A DNA stretch of 48,619 nucleotides from Bacillota bacterium (GTDB lineage Bacteria > Bacillota > Clostridia > UBA1381), in contig JAQXIJ010000065.1 of the NCBI GenBank assembly GCA_029007725.1, forward strand, positions 1-48,619, read 5' to 3'. Of this stretch, positions 1 to 7,845 are shown in pieces. Numbering within the stretch: the first letter of the stretch is position 1; each line of letters starts with the position of its first letter. The position numbers were made by a program, and so were the translations under genes. The notes beneath the pieces were generated by a model. It did not search any database. It was not told the origin of the DNA and saw only the letters and a program-made list of their open reading frames with translations.

Positions 1-10
1 AAAATAAGTT

Positions 11-34
11 GTACCCGTCTTTCGGGACGGGTAC
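11..34. terminator. Perfect 9-bp hairpin, possible terminator inside the element
   Basis: GTACCCGTC (11-19) and GACGGGTAC (26-34) form a perfect stem around a 6-nt loop. No T-run follows on the plus strand. On the minus strand a T-rich stretch (positions 9-1) follows, so it could end a minus-strand transcript, or be the tail of an upstream plus-strand unit. The rest of 35-136 shows only a short dyad, GATAAC-CTT-GTTATC (74-88), and no convincing promoter. Confidence 0.35.
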
Positions 35-136
35 GGCTATTTAATAGCATAATCAAAGGGATTGATATAATTCGATAACCTTGTTATCTGTATATCAGTC
101 CTTTTGCTTATATTATTAAGTTTTAGGAGGCGCTTT

Positions 137-319
137 ATGATAGAAAAAAATGATTTTATAACAATTAAAGAATCTAAATTGGAAAAGGAATCATCTTTTA
201 CAAAAATAAAGGTCAAGGGCGGTTGTGTAATAAATGTGAAAAGCAATTTTAATAATACAGTAGATTTGATTGAAGCACTAAAACAGGGAGTTTTTTTATC
301 AATACAATCTGAACAGTAA
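137..319 (+). CDS. Small transposon-associated protein, TnpW-like
   Basis: A 60-aa protein. An in-frame start lies further upstream, but ATG 137 is chosen because TAGGAGG (124-130) lies 6 nt before it. It is charged and lysine-rich, with no membrane segment or signal peptide. The second half (GCVINVKSNFNNTVDLIEAL, then a short hydrophobic tail) resembles the pattern of TnpW-type small proteins, where a beta-like V-x-V-x-x-x-F stretch is followed by a helix with T and LI positions. TnpW proteins are found beside transposon recombinases in Firmicutes and have no established function. The resemblance is by eye and weak. The gene lies 87 bp upstream of the recombinase in the same orientation, which fits the family's context; the recombinase has its own promoter between them. 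Confidence 0.55.
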   Translation: MIEKNDFITIKESKLEKESSFTKIKVKGGCVINVKSNFNNTVDLIEALKQGVFLSIQSEQ

Positions 320-323
320 TTTT

Positions 324-352
324 TTGCGTTAATCGCTACAATAATGTATAAT
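324..352 (+). promoter_or_regulatory. SigA-type promoter of the serine recombinase
   Basis: TTGCGT (324-329), a 17-nt spacer and a perfect TATAAT (347-352). Transcription would start near 359, giving a leader of about 48 nt before the recombinase ATG, with AGGAGG just ahead of the start. The recombinase can therefore be expressed independently of the small ORF upstream. Confidence 0.6.
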
Positions 353-406
353 AGTTATTGAACAGGAGTTTAATGCAAACACAATATAATTATAGGAGGA
401 AAAATA

Positions 407-2038
407 ATGAAAGATACATTTCGTGTTGGCATTTATGCTCGCTTATCTCGTGATGATAATAACGGAAATTTGGAAAGTATGAGTATCGCAAATCAGCGAC
501 AAATTCTTTCCGATTATGTAAACGAAAAAGGTTGGATATTGGTTGAAGAATATGTAGATGATGGATATAGCGGTACAAACTTTGACAGACCGGATTTCAA
601 AAGAATGTTAAAGGACATAGAGTGCGGAAAAATTGATTGTGTTGTTACAAAGGATTTATCACGGCTTGGCAGAAATTACTCGATGACAGGTTATTATACA
701 GATGAATATTTCCCGGAACAGCATTGCAGATATATTGCAATCAACGATGGCGTGGACACAATGGGAGCAAACAATGATTTTGCAGCATTCCACAATGTTA
801 TTAACGAATATTATCCACGAGATATTTCAAAAAAGGTCAGACAAGTAAAAAGGACAAATGCAGAAAAAGGTATGTTTATGGGTAGCAGAGCACCTTATGG
901 ATATAAAAAATCCCCGGAAGATAAACACAAACTCATTATTGACGAAGATACCTCTTGGGTAGTCAAAAAGATATTTGGTAAGTTTATCAATGGGGAAAAC
1001 GCACGGATGATAGCAGATGATTTGAATAATATGAATTTGTTATGTCCACGAGCATACTATTATCAGTTGCAAGGAAAAGATAATCCACGCAAAGATGAAT
1101 CTATGACTTGGAGCAGTGCCACAATTATGCAGATAATTCAGAAACAAGTATATATTGGAGATTTGGTTCAAGGTCAAAGACAGGTCGTTTCGTTCAAATC
1201 AAAGAAAAGACGATTAACCGAACCGGATGAATGGATTATAGTTAAGGGAACTCACGAACCAATTATAAGCCGAGATATATGGGATGAGGCACAGAAAATC
1301 CGTAAAGGCAGATACTACCCACGCAATGAACGGAAAGACAAGACCGATACCATATTTATCGGGTTGGTAAAATGTGCGGATTGCGGTGCTACTATGTGTG
1401 CGTCAATGAGGGGCAGACAGCCAAAGCTAACATACAGATGCGGTACATATTCAAATCACGGGAAAAATGTATGCACTTCTCATAATATCCGTGAAGAGGT
1501 TCTTGAAGCCATTGTGTTAAATGACATTCGTCACTATGCCTACATAGCAAGTCAAGACAAAGATTACTTAATAAAATCAATCAGCAAAATGCTTTCAAAA
1601 GACAAAGAGTCTGAGAGTAATATAATGCTTAAAGAATTAAAGAAAGCTGAATCAAAGGTTGAGGAAATAAACATCTCTATTAAAAGCCTTTATAAAGACA
1701 AGGTTACGGGGAAAATATCGGAAAAAATTTTTTATAATCTTCTCGAAGATTTTGAGAATGAGTTGAAAAATTGTGAAAATACCGCTTCTGTACTTCGTGA
1801 AAAGCTTGATATAAAAGCTACAACCGAAAGCGAAATCTCTCTTTTTGCCGATAGAATTTCAAAATGTTTAGACCTTACATCTATGAATAAGTTTTTAGCT
1901 CGTGAGTTAATTGAGTCGATAACTGTTTCCGCATATTATAAGGTTGACGGCGAAACAACGCAAGATGTAGACATAAACTATAAATTTGTGGGAAATCTAA
2001 AAAATTTAGAAATAAATTTTTTGAAGCAGGCTATGTGA
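407..2038 (+). CDS. Large serine recombinase, TnpX/TndX type
   Basis: A 543-aa site-specific recombinase. The N-terminal resolvase domain (about residues 5-150) begins VGIYARLSRDD, with Ser14 as the expected nucleophile and the conserved TKDLSRLGRNY motif further on. A recombinase DNA-binding domain follows (about 165-290), then a zinc ribbon with CADC and later CGT...C pairs (about 323-357), a coiled-coil stretch (about 390-465) and a DUF4368-like C-terminus. This order and length are typical of the recombinases of Tn4451 and Tn5397, which excise and insert elements through a circular form using a 2-nt crossover. Strong RBS (AGGAGG, 9 nt before ATG). The frame is intact with no visible damage, so the element may still be mobile. 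It could also belong to a stand-alone integrase remnant. Confidence 0.93.
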   Translation: MKDTFRVGIYARLSRDDNNGNLESMSIANQRQILSDYVNEKGWILVEEYVDDGYSGTNFDRPDFKRMLKDIECGKIDCVVTKDLSRLGRNYSMTGYYTDEYFPEQHCRYIAINDGVDTMGANNDFAAFHNVINEYYPRDISKKVRQVKRTNAEKGMFMGSRAPYGYKKSPEDKHKLIIDEDTSWVVKKIFGKFINGENARMIADDLNNMNLLCPRAYYYQLQGKDNPRKDESMTWSSATIMQIIQKQVYIGDLVQGQRQVVSFKSKKRRLTEPDEWIIVKGTHEPIISRDIWDEAQKIRKGRYYPRNERKDKTDTIFIGLVKCADCGATMCASMRGRQPKLTYRCGTYSNHGKNVCTSHNIREEVLEAIVLNDIRHYAYIASQDKDYLIKSISKMLSKDKESESNIMLKELKKAESKVEEINISIKSLYKDKVTGKISEKIFYNLLEDFENELKNCENTASVLREKLDIKATTESEISLFADRISKCLDLTSMNKFLARELIESITVSAYYKVDGETTQDVDINYKFVGNLKNLEINFLKQAM

Positions 2039-2060
2039 TAGCCGTAATATTGCGGCAAAG

Positions 2061-2086
2061 AAACAACCACTTTATTATGGCTGTTT
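2061..2086. repeat. Imperfect inverted repeat at the presumed element edge
   Basis: AAACAACC (2061-2068) and GGCTGTTT (2079-2086) match as inverted arms at 7 of 8 positions around a 10-bp A+T-rich centre. Just upstream, GCCGTAAT/ATTGCGGC (2041-2056) forms a second near-palindrome. Serine recombinase attachment sites are imperfect dyads of this scale, so one of these may be the right end. No second copy is visible in the window to prove it. Confidence 0.25.
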
Positions 2087-2092
2087 TAGGGC

Positions 2093-2128
2093 AAAAAAAA
2101 TTATGGTCATTATCAAAAATGACCATAA
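2093..2128 (-). terminator. Rho-independent terminator of the tRNA-Ser pair
   Basis: On the minus strand an 11-bp perfect stem (arms 2118-2128 and 2101-2111, 6-nt loop) is followed by eight T (2100-2093). It lies 5 nt beyond the 3' end of tRNA-Ser(GCU). The mobile element reaches up to, but does not disrupt, this terminator. Confidence 0.85.
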
Positions 2129-2133
2129 AATTG

Positions 2134-2224
2134 TGGCGGAGAAGGAGGGATTTGAACCCTCGCGCCGGTTTCCCGACCTACACCCTTAGCAGGGGCGCCT
2201 CTTCGGCCTCTTGAGTACTTCTCC
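2134..2224 (-). tRNA. tRNA-Ser(GCU)
   Basis: A complete class II cloverleaf on the minus strand: acceptor GGAGAAG/CTTCTCC, anticodon loop CTGCTAA with anticodon GCU, a long variable arm, T-arm GAGGG-TTCAAAT-CCCTC, G73 and an encoded CCA. Reads AGU/AGC codons. It follows tRNA-Ser(UGA) by 79 nt and shares its promoter and terminator; I see no promoter in the gap (2225-2303). Confidence 0.96.
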
Positions 2225-2303
2225 GTAGAAAAAAACAGCATACACAGCAAATTGCTACCGACACAATTTCTACTTGTACGCCTACTCCAATATGAAGTTA
2301 AAT

Positions 2304-2391
2304 TGGAGGAGAGAGTGGGATTCGAACCCACGGACGCTCACACGTCACCGGTTTTCAAGACCGGCTCTTTCAACCGCTCAGACATCTCTCC
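2304..2391 (-). tRNA. tRNA-Ser(UGA)
   Basis: A complete class II cloverleaf on the minus strand: acceptor GGAGAGA/TCTCTCC, anticodon stem CCGGT/ACCGG with loop CTTGAAA (anticodon UGA), variable arm GACG/CGTC, T-arm GTGGG-TTCGAAT-CCCAC and an encoded CCA. Reads UCA and, by wobble, other UCN codons. The discriminator base is U73 rather than the G73 usual for bacterial tRNA-Ser and present in the neighbouring gene. First gene of a two-tRNA unit. Confidence 0.95.
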
Positions 2392-2416
2392 ATGACTCAT
2401 CTTAACGACGAGACTC

Positions 2417-2445
2417 ATTATACCAAAACGGCATACGTTTGTCAA
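2417..2445 (-). promoter_or_regulatory. Consensus SigA promoter of the tRNA-Ser pair
   Basis: On the minus strand: TTGACA (2445-2440), a 17-nt spacer and TATAAT (2422-2417), a perfect match at both boxes. The start would be near 2410, about 19 nt before the first tRNA. Confidence 0.85.
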
Positions 2446-2467
2446 GCTTTTTTTCAAAAAAAACCGT

Positions 2468-3460
2468 TTATTTTTCAGCAAGATACTTATTATAGTCACA
2501 TTCCCACTCTTTGTCCGCACTACCGTCTGAAAATTCCAAATCCGGCAGATTATCTGCAAAGTATTTTGAAAACTTTTCCGCACCGCTCGTATTAAGGTGT
2601 GTTTTATCAAAAAAGTCTGTTTTAATATCCAGACCGATTTGCTTGTACTCCTGATTATAGTCACAATAAAAAATTCCGTTCTGCTTTGCGATTTTTGCAA
2701 CCGCATTAAAGTATTCCGTTTCCTCGGGCGTGCTGTTTGACGGCGTTTTGACCAGCATCAGCTCTATTCCCTTTTCATTACAAAGGTCTATAATCTTTTG
2801 CAAATATTCCAGATTTTTCGATGAAAGCTCCGCAGCTGCAGTCACCTTTTCCGTGTCTGTCTTAATCGCATCGTCACACTCCGCAGTCAGCACGTAATAC
2901 CCTTTTGAATAATCGCGCATGCTGCTCTTTTTATACAAAAAATCCTCTTTTTTAAGATCGTTCCATCGCGAATGATACTTCATAAATCTGAACAACAGAT
3001 TAAATCTCTGCCCCTTTGGCACAGATGCGCGCACAAGCTCAATCTTGTTCAGCGAAAACGGCATATTATCGCAAAAGGTATAGTTCACACCATCATCATA
3101 GTATTCGTCATTTTTTGAAAACATCAAAATATCCACAACCGCAACCTTGGGATGCTGCGTCTTAAACGCATCCGCCATATAATGATATGTAGCCCAGACA
3201 GGTTGTTGCTGGGTTGCAAAGACATAGGACTTTATGCCGCGTTCTTTCCACACAACAAGCGGATTAAAGCTGCAATAAGTATTTGACGATCCGAAATACA
3301 TCATGTCATATTCATTTTTCGGGCTATTATAAAAGCCATCCAATTTTGCTGTAACATTCCACCAGCCGTCTGTTTCCTTTCTGCAAAGCAGATTATCAAA
3401 AAAGGATATTGCCATCGCAAATATCAGCAAAAAGACAATTACTCTGACTGCTTTTTTCAT
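2468..3460 (-). CDS. SGNH-hydrolase-like partner of the MBOAT acyltransferase (DltD/AlgJ-like)
   Basis: A 330-aa protein with one N-terminal membrane anchor (about residues 5-22), so the rest is extracytoplasmic. YFGSSNTYCSFNP (55-67) is the block I serine motif, and FDKTHLN (284-290) supplies the Asp285/His288 pair at the other end, the layout of SGNH/GDSL esterases and of DltD/AlgJ/AlgX partners. It lies 42 bp downstream of an MBOAT gene in the same operon. In such pairs (AlgI/AlgJ, PatA/PatB, DltB/DltD) the MBOAT protein passes an acyl group across the membrane and the SGNH protein transfers it to a surface polymer. O-acetylation of a wall or capsular glycan is the likely role; the polymer is unknown. 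ATG 3460 has a good RBS (GGAAG). Confidence 0.8.
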   Translation of the reverse strand: MKKAVRVIVFLLIFAMAISFFDNLLCRKETDGWWNVTAKLDGFYNSPKNEYDMMYFGSSNTYCSFNPLVVWKERGIKSYVFATQQQPVWATYHYMADAFKTQHPKVAVVDILMFSKNDEYYDDGVNYTFCDNMPFSLNKIELVRASVPKGQRFNLLFRFMKYHSRWNDLKKEDFLYKKSSMRDYSKGYYVLTAECDDAIKTDTEKVTAAAELSSKNLEYLQKIIDLCNEKGIELMLVKTPSNSTPEETEYFNAVAKIAKQNGIFYCDYNQEYKQIGLDIKTDFFDKTHLNTSGAEKFSKYFADNLPDLEFSDGSADKEWECDYNKYLAEK

Positions 3461-3502
3461 AACAACTTCCTTTCCGCCGGCATTGGCAACACAACTTAAT
3501 CT

Positions 3503-4975
3503 CTAAAACTGAAAATAGATAAACTGACTGTTTGCAAATCCGGGTCCGTAAACGCCGAAAATCAACACTGCGAAAAGCAGCAGTAAATAAAGCGTCCATC
3601 TAGCAATCAAATGCCAGCTTTCGACCGCACCGAGTACGGGGCATTTTTTATATTCGCAGAAACTGACGCCAAAAAGCAACATAATTGCCGCCAAAAGAAC
3701 CGATGTGTTTGCGAGGTCAAGACCCATCGACACCAGTCCTCCGTCATACAGCGACCATGGTCTGAAATCTGTGAAAATTTTTCTGATAATCTCAATCGAC
3801 TGTGACATATTCTCCGCGCGAAAAAAAATCCACGAAAAGCACACGAGCACAAATGTAAACAAGCGCTGAAACCAAATATAATGTGGTCTTGTGCGGTCAA
3901 TTCCTACAAGCTCGCAGGTCAGGCGACGCATATTTTTTGTAAGTCCTCCGATAACCTGGTATATTCCGTGAACTGCACCCCAGACCACATAGTGCCAGCT
4001 TGCGCCATGCCACAGACCGCTTACCAGAAAAACTATCATTATATTAAAATATTTCCTGAAATTGCCGCAACGGTTACCCCCAAGAGGTATATACAAATAG
4101 TCCTTGAACCAGCTGGAAAGCGAAATGTGCCAGTTGCGCCAAAATTCCGCAATTGTTTTTGAAAAATACGGCTGCTCAAAGTTATTCATCAGATTAAAGC
4201 CCAAAACCCGTGCCGCGCCGCACGCTATGGTAGAATAGGACGCAAAATCGCAGTAAATCTGCACGGCAAATCCTACTGTTGCTGCAGCAAGAAGCGCTCC
4301 GCTGTAATTCTGCACGTTATTATACACACTGTTCACCAAAATTGCGGCACGGTCTGCTATCACCAGCTTCATAAAAAATCCCCACAGCATCATCAAAAGT
4401 CCGCTGCGCGCACGTTCATAATTAAATGAGTGTGTCTCATTCACCTGAGTCAGCAGATTTTTTGAGCGCTCAATCGGTCCTGCAACAAGCTGTGGAAAAA
4501 ATGATACAAAAAGCGCGTATTTTAAAATATTTTTTTCAGGAGGGATTTCCTTCCGATAAACGTCCACAGTATAAGAAAGCGCCTGAAAGGTGTAAAATGA
4601 TATTCCGACCGGCAAAATGACATCAAATTTCGGTACAAGCGTGCTCATATGCAGCATATGCCGCACAGCATTAATGTTATCAAGCGTAAAATAAAAATAC
4701 TTGAAATAGAACAGTATTGCAAGATTTATGGTAAAGCTGATTCCAACAATAATCTTGCGCCAAAACACTGTCTTTCCGCGGTCTATAAACAATCCACTGC
4801 AAAAAGTTACAACTGTTGACGTCGCAATAAGCAAGGCATATTGCGGATTCCAGCACATATAAAAATAGTAGCTTGCTGCCAGCAGCCACAGCCAGCGCAC
4901 CTTCTGCGGTATAAGGAAGTAAACGAGTGTTACTATTGGAAAAAATATTAAAAATTGAAGCGAATTGAAGAGCAC
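3503..4975 (-). CDS. MBOAT-family O-acyltransferase (AlgI/DltB/PatA-like)
   Basis: A 490-aa polytopic membrane protein of the usual length for AlgI-type enzymes. The signature FWRNWHISLSSWFKDYLYIP (278-297) and the block SGLWHGASWH (319-328), with the near-invariant catalytic His323, identify the MBOAT family. It is expected to move acetyl (or another acyl) groups across the membrane for surface-polymer modification together with the SGNH protein encoded directly downstream. The start is GTG 4975, with AGGAGG (4990-4985) 9 nt upstream; no better ATG exists. It starts 25 bp after the mnmG stop and so is probably co-transcribed. DltB proper is less likely because no dltA or dltC is present. Confidence 0.88.
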   Translation of the reverse strand: MLFNSLQFLIFFPIVTLVYFLIPQKVRWLWLLAASYYFYMCWNPQYALLIATSTVVTFCSGLFIDRGKTVFWRKIIVGISFTINLAILFYFKYFYFTLDNINAVRHMLHMSTLVPKFDVILPVGISFYTFQALSYTVDVYRKEIPPEKNILKYALFVSFFPQLVAGPIERSKNLLTQVNETHSFNYERARSGLLMMLWGFFMKLVIADRAAILVNSVYNNVQNYSGALLAAATVGFAVQIYCDFASYSTIACGAARVLGFNLMNNFEQPYFSKTIAEFWRNWHISLSSWFKDYLYIPLGGNRCGNFRKYFNIMIVFLVSGLWHGASWHYVVWGAVHGIYQVIGGLTKNMRRLTCELVGIDRTRPHYIWFQRLFTFVLVCFSWIFFRAENMSQSIEIIRKIFTDFRPWSLYDGGLVSMGLDLANTSVLLAAIMLLFGVSFCEYKKCPVLGAVESWHLIARWTLYLLLLFAVLIFGVYGPGFANSQFIYFQF

Positions 4976-5000
4976 CCGTCACATCCTCCTTTATGTTTTG

Positions 5001-6878
5001 TTATTTTGCGCGGCTTTCGAGCCATACTATAAGCACCGACACGTCGCTTGGCGACACGCCAGAGATTCTTGACGCCTGTCCCAGGGAGCGCGGCTTAATT
5101 TTATTAAGCTTCTGCCTAGCCTCAAGTCGCAGTCCGTGAATATCTGAATAATCGCAGTCAGTGGGCAGCTTTTTGCTTTCGAGCTTTTTAAACTGCTCGA
5201 CCTGCGCCTTTTGTCTTGCAATATATCCGTCATATTTAAGGCGAATTTCTACCTCTTCGCAGACCGCGTCGGGCAGCAACTTTCGGTAAGGGTCAACGGG
5301 CGCAAGCTTGGCATATGTTATCTCTGGTCGCTTCAATGCGTCCGACATTTTAAGTCCAGTCAAAACCGGTGTGGTTCTATTCTCTTCAAGAATCGGGTTG
5401 ATTTCCTTAGGTGCAAGCACTATTTTGGAAATTCTTTCGATCTCCGCGTCTATCATTTGCATTTTTTCAATATGCTTTTTATATCTTTTCTCCGATATAA
5501 GTCCGACTCTGTAACCAATAGGCGTCAGGCGCTCATCGGCGTTATCCTGGCGCAAAAGCAGTCTGTATTCACTGCGCGAGGTCATCATTCTGTACGGCTC
5601 ATTTGTGCCCTTTGTAACCAAATCGTCTACAAGTGTTCCGATATATCCGTCACAGCGCTGCAAAATCATTGGTTCCTCGCCTTTGAGCTTAAGGGCCGCA
5701 TTTATTCCGGCAACAAGTCCCTGCGCTGCAGCTTCTTCATATCCGCTGGTGCCGTTAAATTGTCCTGCGCCGTAAAGGCCGTGATAGTTCTTAAACTCGA
5801 GCGTCGGATACAGCTGAGTTGGGTCGCAGCAGTCATATTCAATCGCATATGCCGGTCGCATTATTTCAACATTTTCAAGACCTTTTATCGTCCGCAGCAT
5901 TTTAAGCTGCACATTCTCCGGCAAGCCGGTAGAAATACCCTGCGCGTACATTTCGCGCGTATCAAATCCGAGCGGCTCCATGAACAGCTGATGGCGCGGC
6001 TTGTCCTTAAACCGTACCACCTTGTCCTCTATGGATGGGCAGTATCTTGCTCCAACGCCCTCGACCCTTCCGCTGTATGTCGGAGTTTTGTCCAGATTAT
6101 CGAGTATCAATTTATGTGTGTCCGCATTGGTATAGGTCAGCCAGCAGTATGCCTTGTTCTTACCCGGTTCTTCGGTTTCAAGTGAAAACGGAACAATTTT
6201 TTCATCGCCGCATTCTCGCTCCATTTCGTCATAATTCAATGTGTCGCCGTGTATTCTCGCCGGTGTGCCTGTTTTAAATCGCCTTATTTCAATTCCGTTA
6301 TCCTTAAGACTTTGGGAAAGCGCATCCGCCGGAAACATTCCGTCCGGTCCTGAGCGGCGTTCATATTCGCCTATAATAATTTTTCCGCGAAGATATGTTC
6401 CGGTCGCCACAATGGCTGCACGAACAGCATATCTTGTCCCCAAATGCGTCACAACACCAATAACGTTTTTGTCTCTGTCAAACAAAATCTCAGTTATTTC
6501 CGCCTGCTTCAGCTGCAGATTCTTCTGCTGCTCGACGCGTTTTTTCATCTCGCGGTGATAGCTTTTTCTGTCAATCTGACACCTAAGGGAATGTACTGCC
6601 GGACCCTTGCCCACATTCAGCATTTTCGACTGAATAAAAGTGGCATCTGCCGCCTTGCCCATTTCGCCGCCCAGGCAATCTATTTCGCGTACCAAATGTC
6701 CCTTTGCCGTTCCGCCTATGCTCGGATTGCACGGCAGATTACCAACAGCGTCAAGGCTTATGGAAAACATGACAGTCTTAAGTCCCAGTCTTGCCGCGGC
6801 AAGACCGGCTTCAATCCCTGCGTGTCCCGCGCCTATTACCGCAACATCATAGTTTTCCAAAAAATCAGTTTCCGACAT
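5001..6878 (-). CDS. mnmG: tRNA uridine-5-carboxymethylaminomethyl modification enzyme MnmG (GidA)
   Basis: A 625-aa FAD protein of full family length. The Rossmann motif GAGHAG (16-21) is near the N-terminus, followed by CNPSIGG and conserved MnmG blocks such as [17 protein letters not shown], and a C-terminal helical domain that in the family contacts MnmE and tRNA. With MnmE it uses methylene-THF and FAD to install the cmnm5 group on U34 of several tRNAs. The ATG directly abuts the TAA of the upstream DUF624 gene with no gap, with GGAG inside that gene, so translation is probably coupled. Its usual partners mnmE and rsmG are not here; instead it is followed by surface-polymer acylation genes, which is unusual. 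Confidence 0.96.
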   Translation of the reverse strand: MSETDFLENYDVAVIGAGHAGIEAGLAAARLGLKTVMFSISLDAVGNLPCNPSIGGTAKGHLVREIDCLGGEMGKAADATFIQSKMLNVGKGPAVHSLRCQIDRKSYHREMKKRVEQQKNLQLKQAEITEILFDRDKNVIGVVTHLGTRYAVRAAIVATGTYLRGKIIIGEYERRSGPDGMFPADALSQSLKDNGIEIRRFKTGTPARIHGDTLNYDEMERECGDEKIVPFSLETEEPGKNKAYCWLTYTNADTHKLILDNLDKTPTYSGRVEGVGARYCPSIEDKVVRFKDKPRHQLFMEPLGFDTREMYAQGISTGLPENVQLKMLRTIKGLENVEIMRPAYAIEYDCCDPTQLYPTLEFKNYHGLYGAGQFNGTSGYEEAAAQGLVAGINAALKLKGEEPMILQRCDGYIGTLVDDLVTKGTNEPYRMMTSRSEYRLLLRQDNADERLTPIGYRVGLISEKRYKKHIEKMQMIDAEIERISKIVLAPKEINPILEENRTTPVLTGLKMSDALKRPEITYAKLAPVDPYRKLLPDAVCEEVEIRLKYDGYIARQKAQVEQFKKLESKKLPTDCDYSDIHGLRLEARQKLNKIKPRSLGQASRISGVSPSDVSVLIVWLESRAK

Positions 6879-7733
6879 TTATATTTCACTCTCCTCAGTT
6901 TCTTCATTATGCCGTTCCTGCTCACCGATAAGCTTGCGCTTTATAATTCTTGCCGCATAAAAGTCCAGCGGAAATCGCATAAAGCTTATCCAGCAAACAA
7001 ACGAGACAATCATTGCTCCCAACGGAGTCATCACGTTGAACAAGAAAAAAGATATGATGGTAACAACTGCACAAAGCAGCACATTCATCGGAAGATTTGC
7101 AAGCGCCATCAACATTGAATTTTTAATCAGCGTACCGATTTTATTTTCAAAGGTTACGATAAATTGGTAAATATAGAAATGCATGAATGTATAAATCACC
7201 ATCATAATCGCAAGTACCGCAAAACCGTATAGCGCAAGCATATTATGGGTTTGACCGTAGTATCTGATGTAAAAATACATCGCATTGCTGCCGAAAAACA
7301 GCATTACAAAATCAAGAATGAGAACACACAAACCCTGCTTCCAATTTTGTTTAATCTTTTCGAAAAAGTCGGAAGCCAGCCAGACGTGTTCCTCGCGCGC
7401 AAAGTTGCGCAGTATAAAAGTAAATCCGCAGGATATTGGTCCCGTCCCCCACAGACACACAAGCAAGATTGTCAGAAAGGATGTCAACTGCACCATCATA
7501 TTTGCCTGATGCTCGGCCGGTGCTCCAGAGACAAGGCCTTGTGCAATATTCAAAAAGAACAGATAATATATAAACATAACCGGAATGCTGACCAAAAAAT
7601 ACAGCATATTGACCTGAATAAGCTTTCCCAGCTTTCGCCACAGCAGTTCAAAATACAGAAAAATGCCCTTTTTTTTCGGTGCATTTTTGTCAATTCCCGG
7701 TCCCGGCTTATTATAATTAAAAAACAGTCCCAT
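6879..7733 (-). CDS. DUF624 (YesL-like) membrane protein
   Basis: A 284-aa membrane protein. The N-terminal pattern GLFFNYNKPGPGIDKN, then a lysine-rich stretch and FELLWRKLGKLIQVNMLYFL, is the signature of DUF624/YesL proteins. About six hydrophobic segments follow, and the C-terminus is charged (ERHNEETEESEI). In Bacillus yesL belongs to a carbohydrate-uptake locus, but the family's molecular role is not established. Start chosen at ATG 7733, where GGAGG lies 8 nt upstream, rather than the in-frame ATG 24 nt further up. It is the first gene of the DUF624-mnmG-MBOAT-SGNH operon, read from the minus-strand half of the palindromic promoter at 7767-7798. Confidence 0.8.
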   Translation of the reverse strand: MGLFFNYNKPGPGIDKNAPKKKGIFLYFELLWRKLGKLIQVNMLYFLVSIPVMFIYYLFFLNIAQGLVSGAPAEHQANMMVQLTSFLTILLVCLWGTGPISCGFTFILRNFAREEHVWLASDFFEKIKQNWKQGLCVLILDFVMLFFGSNAMYFYIRYYGQTHNMLALYGFAVLAIMMVIYTFMHFYIYQFIVTFENKIGTLIKNSMLMALANLPMNVLLCAVVTIISFFLFNVMTPLGAMIVSFVCWISFMRFPLDFYAARIIKRKLIGEQERHNEETEESEI

Positions 7734-7766
7734 TTTTGCTTCCTCCGAAAAAAACATAATTATAGC

Positions 7767-7798
7767 TATTGTAACATATTTTAAAATATGTTACAATA
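7767..7798. promoter_or_regulatory. 32-bp perfect palindrome acting as a symmetric divergent promoter
   Basis: The two 16-bp halves (7767-7782 and 7783-7798) are exact reverse complements. On the plus strand TTGTAA (7769-7774), 17 nt and TACAAT (7792-7797) match a SigA promoter, and by symmetry the same boxes exist on the minus strand, so each -35 overlaps the opposing -10. Start sites would be near 7804 (plus, pseudouridine synthase) and 7761 (minus, DUF624-mnmG operon). Two polymerases could not bind at once. The dyad could also be a repressor site. Confidence 0.7.
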
Positions 7799-7845
7799 TA
7801 TTATCAAAAAATGTAACAAAAAGTTAAAAAAGAGAGGGTGTTCAG

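Larger units (their letters stand above)
1..2092 (+). mobile_element. Right end of an integrated element carrying a large serine recombinase (left end outside the window)
   Basis: A small TnpW-like ORF (137-319) and a TnpX/TndX-type serine recombinase (407-2038) lie directly against the terminator of a tRNA-Ser pair. The segment is visibly more A+T-rich than the rest of the window. In Tn5397-like elements the large serine recombinase gene sits at an end of the element, so a right boundary between 2039 and 2092 is inferred. The left boundary, cargo and attachment sites cannot be seen, so it may be a large conjugative element, a small IS-like unit or a remnant. Confidence 0.55.

Noticed and set aside
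2041-2056. A terminator for the serine recombinase
   Set aside because: The near-palindrome has almost no loop and no following T-run, so it is listed only as a possible end sequence of the element.
5211-6185. A 324-codon plus-strand open frame opposite mnmG
   Set aside because: It lies wholly antisense to a strongly conserved enzyme, has no RBS, and its translation (rich in Cys, Arg, Phe, His) looks like the reverse-frame shadow of a coding gene.
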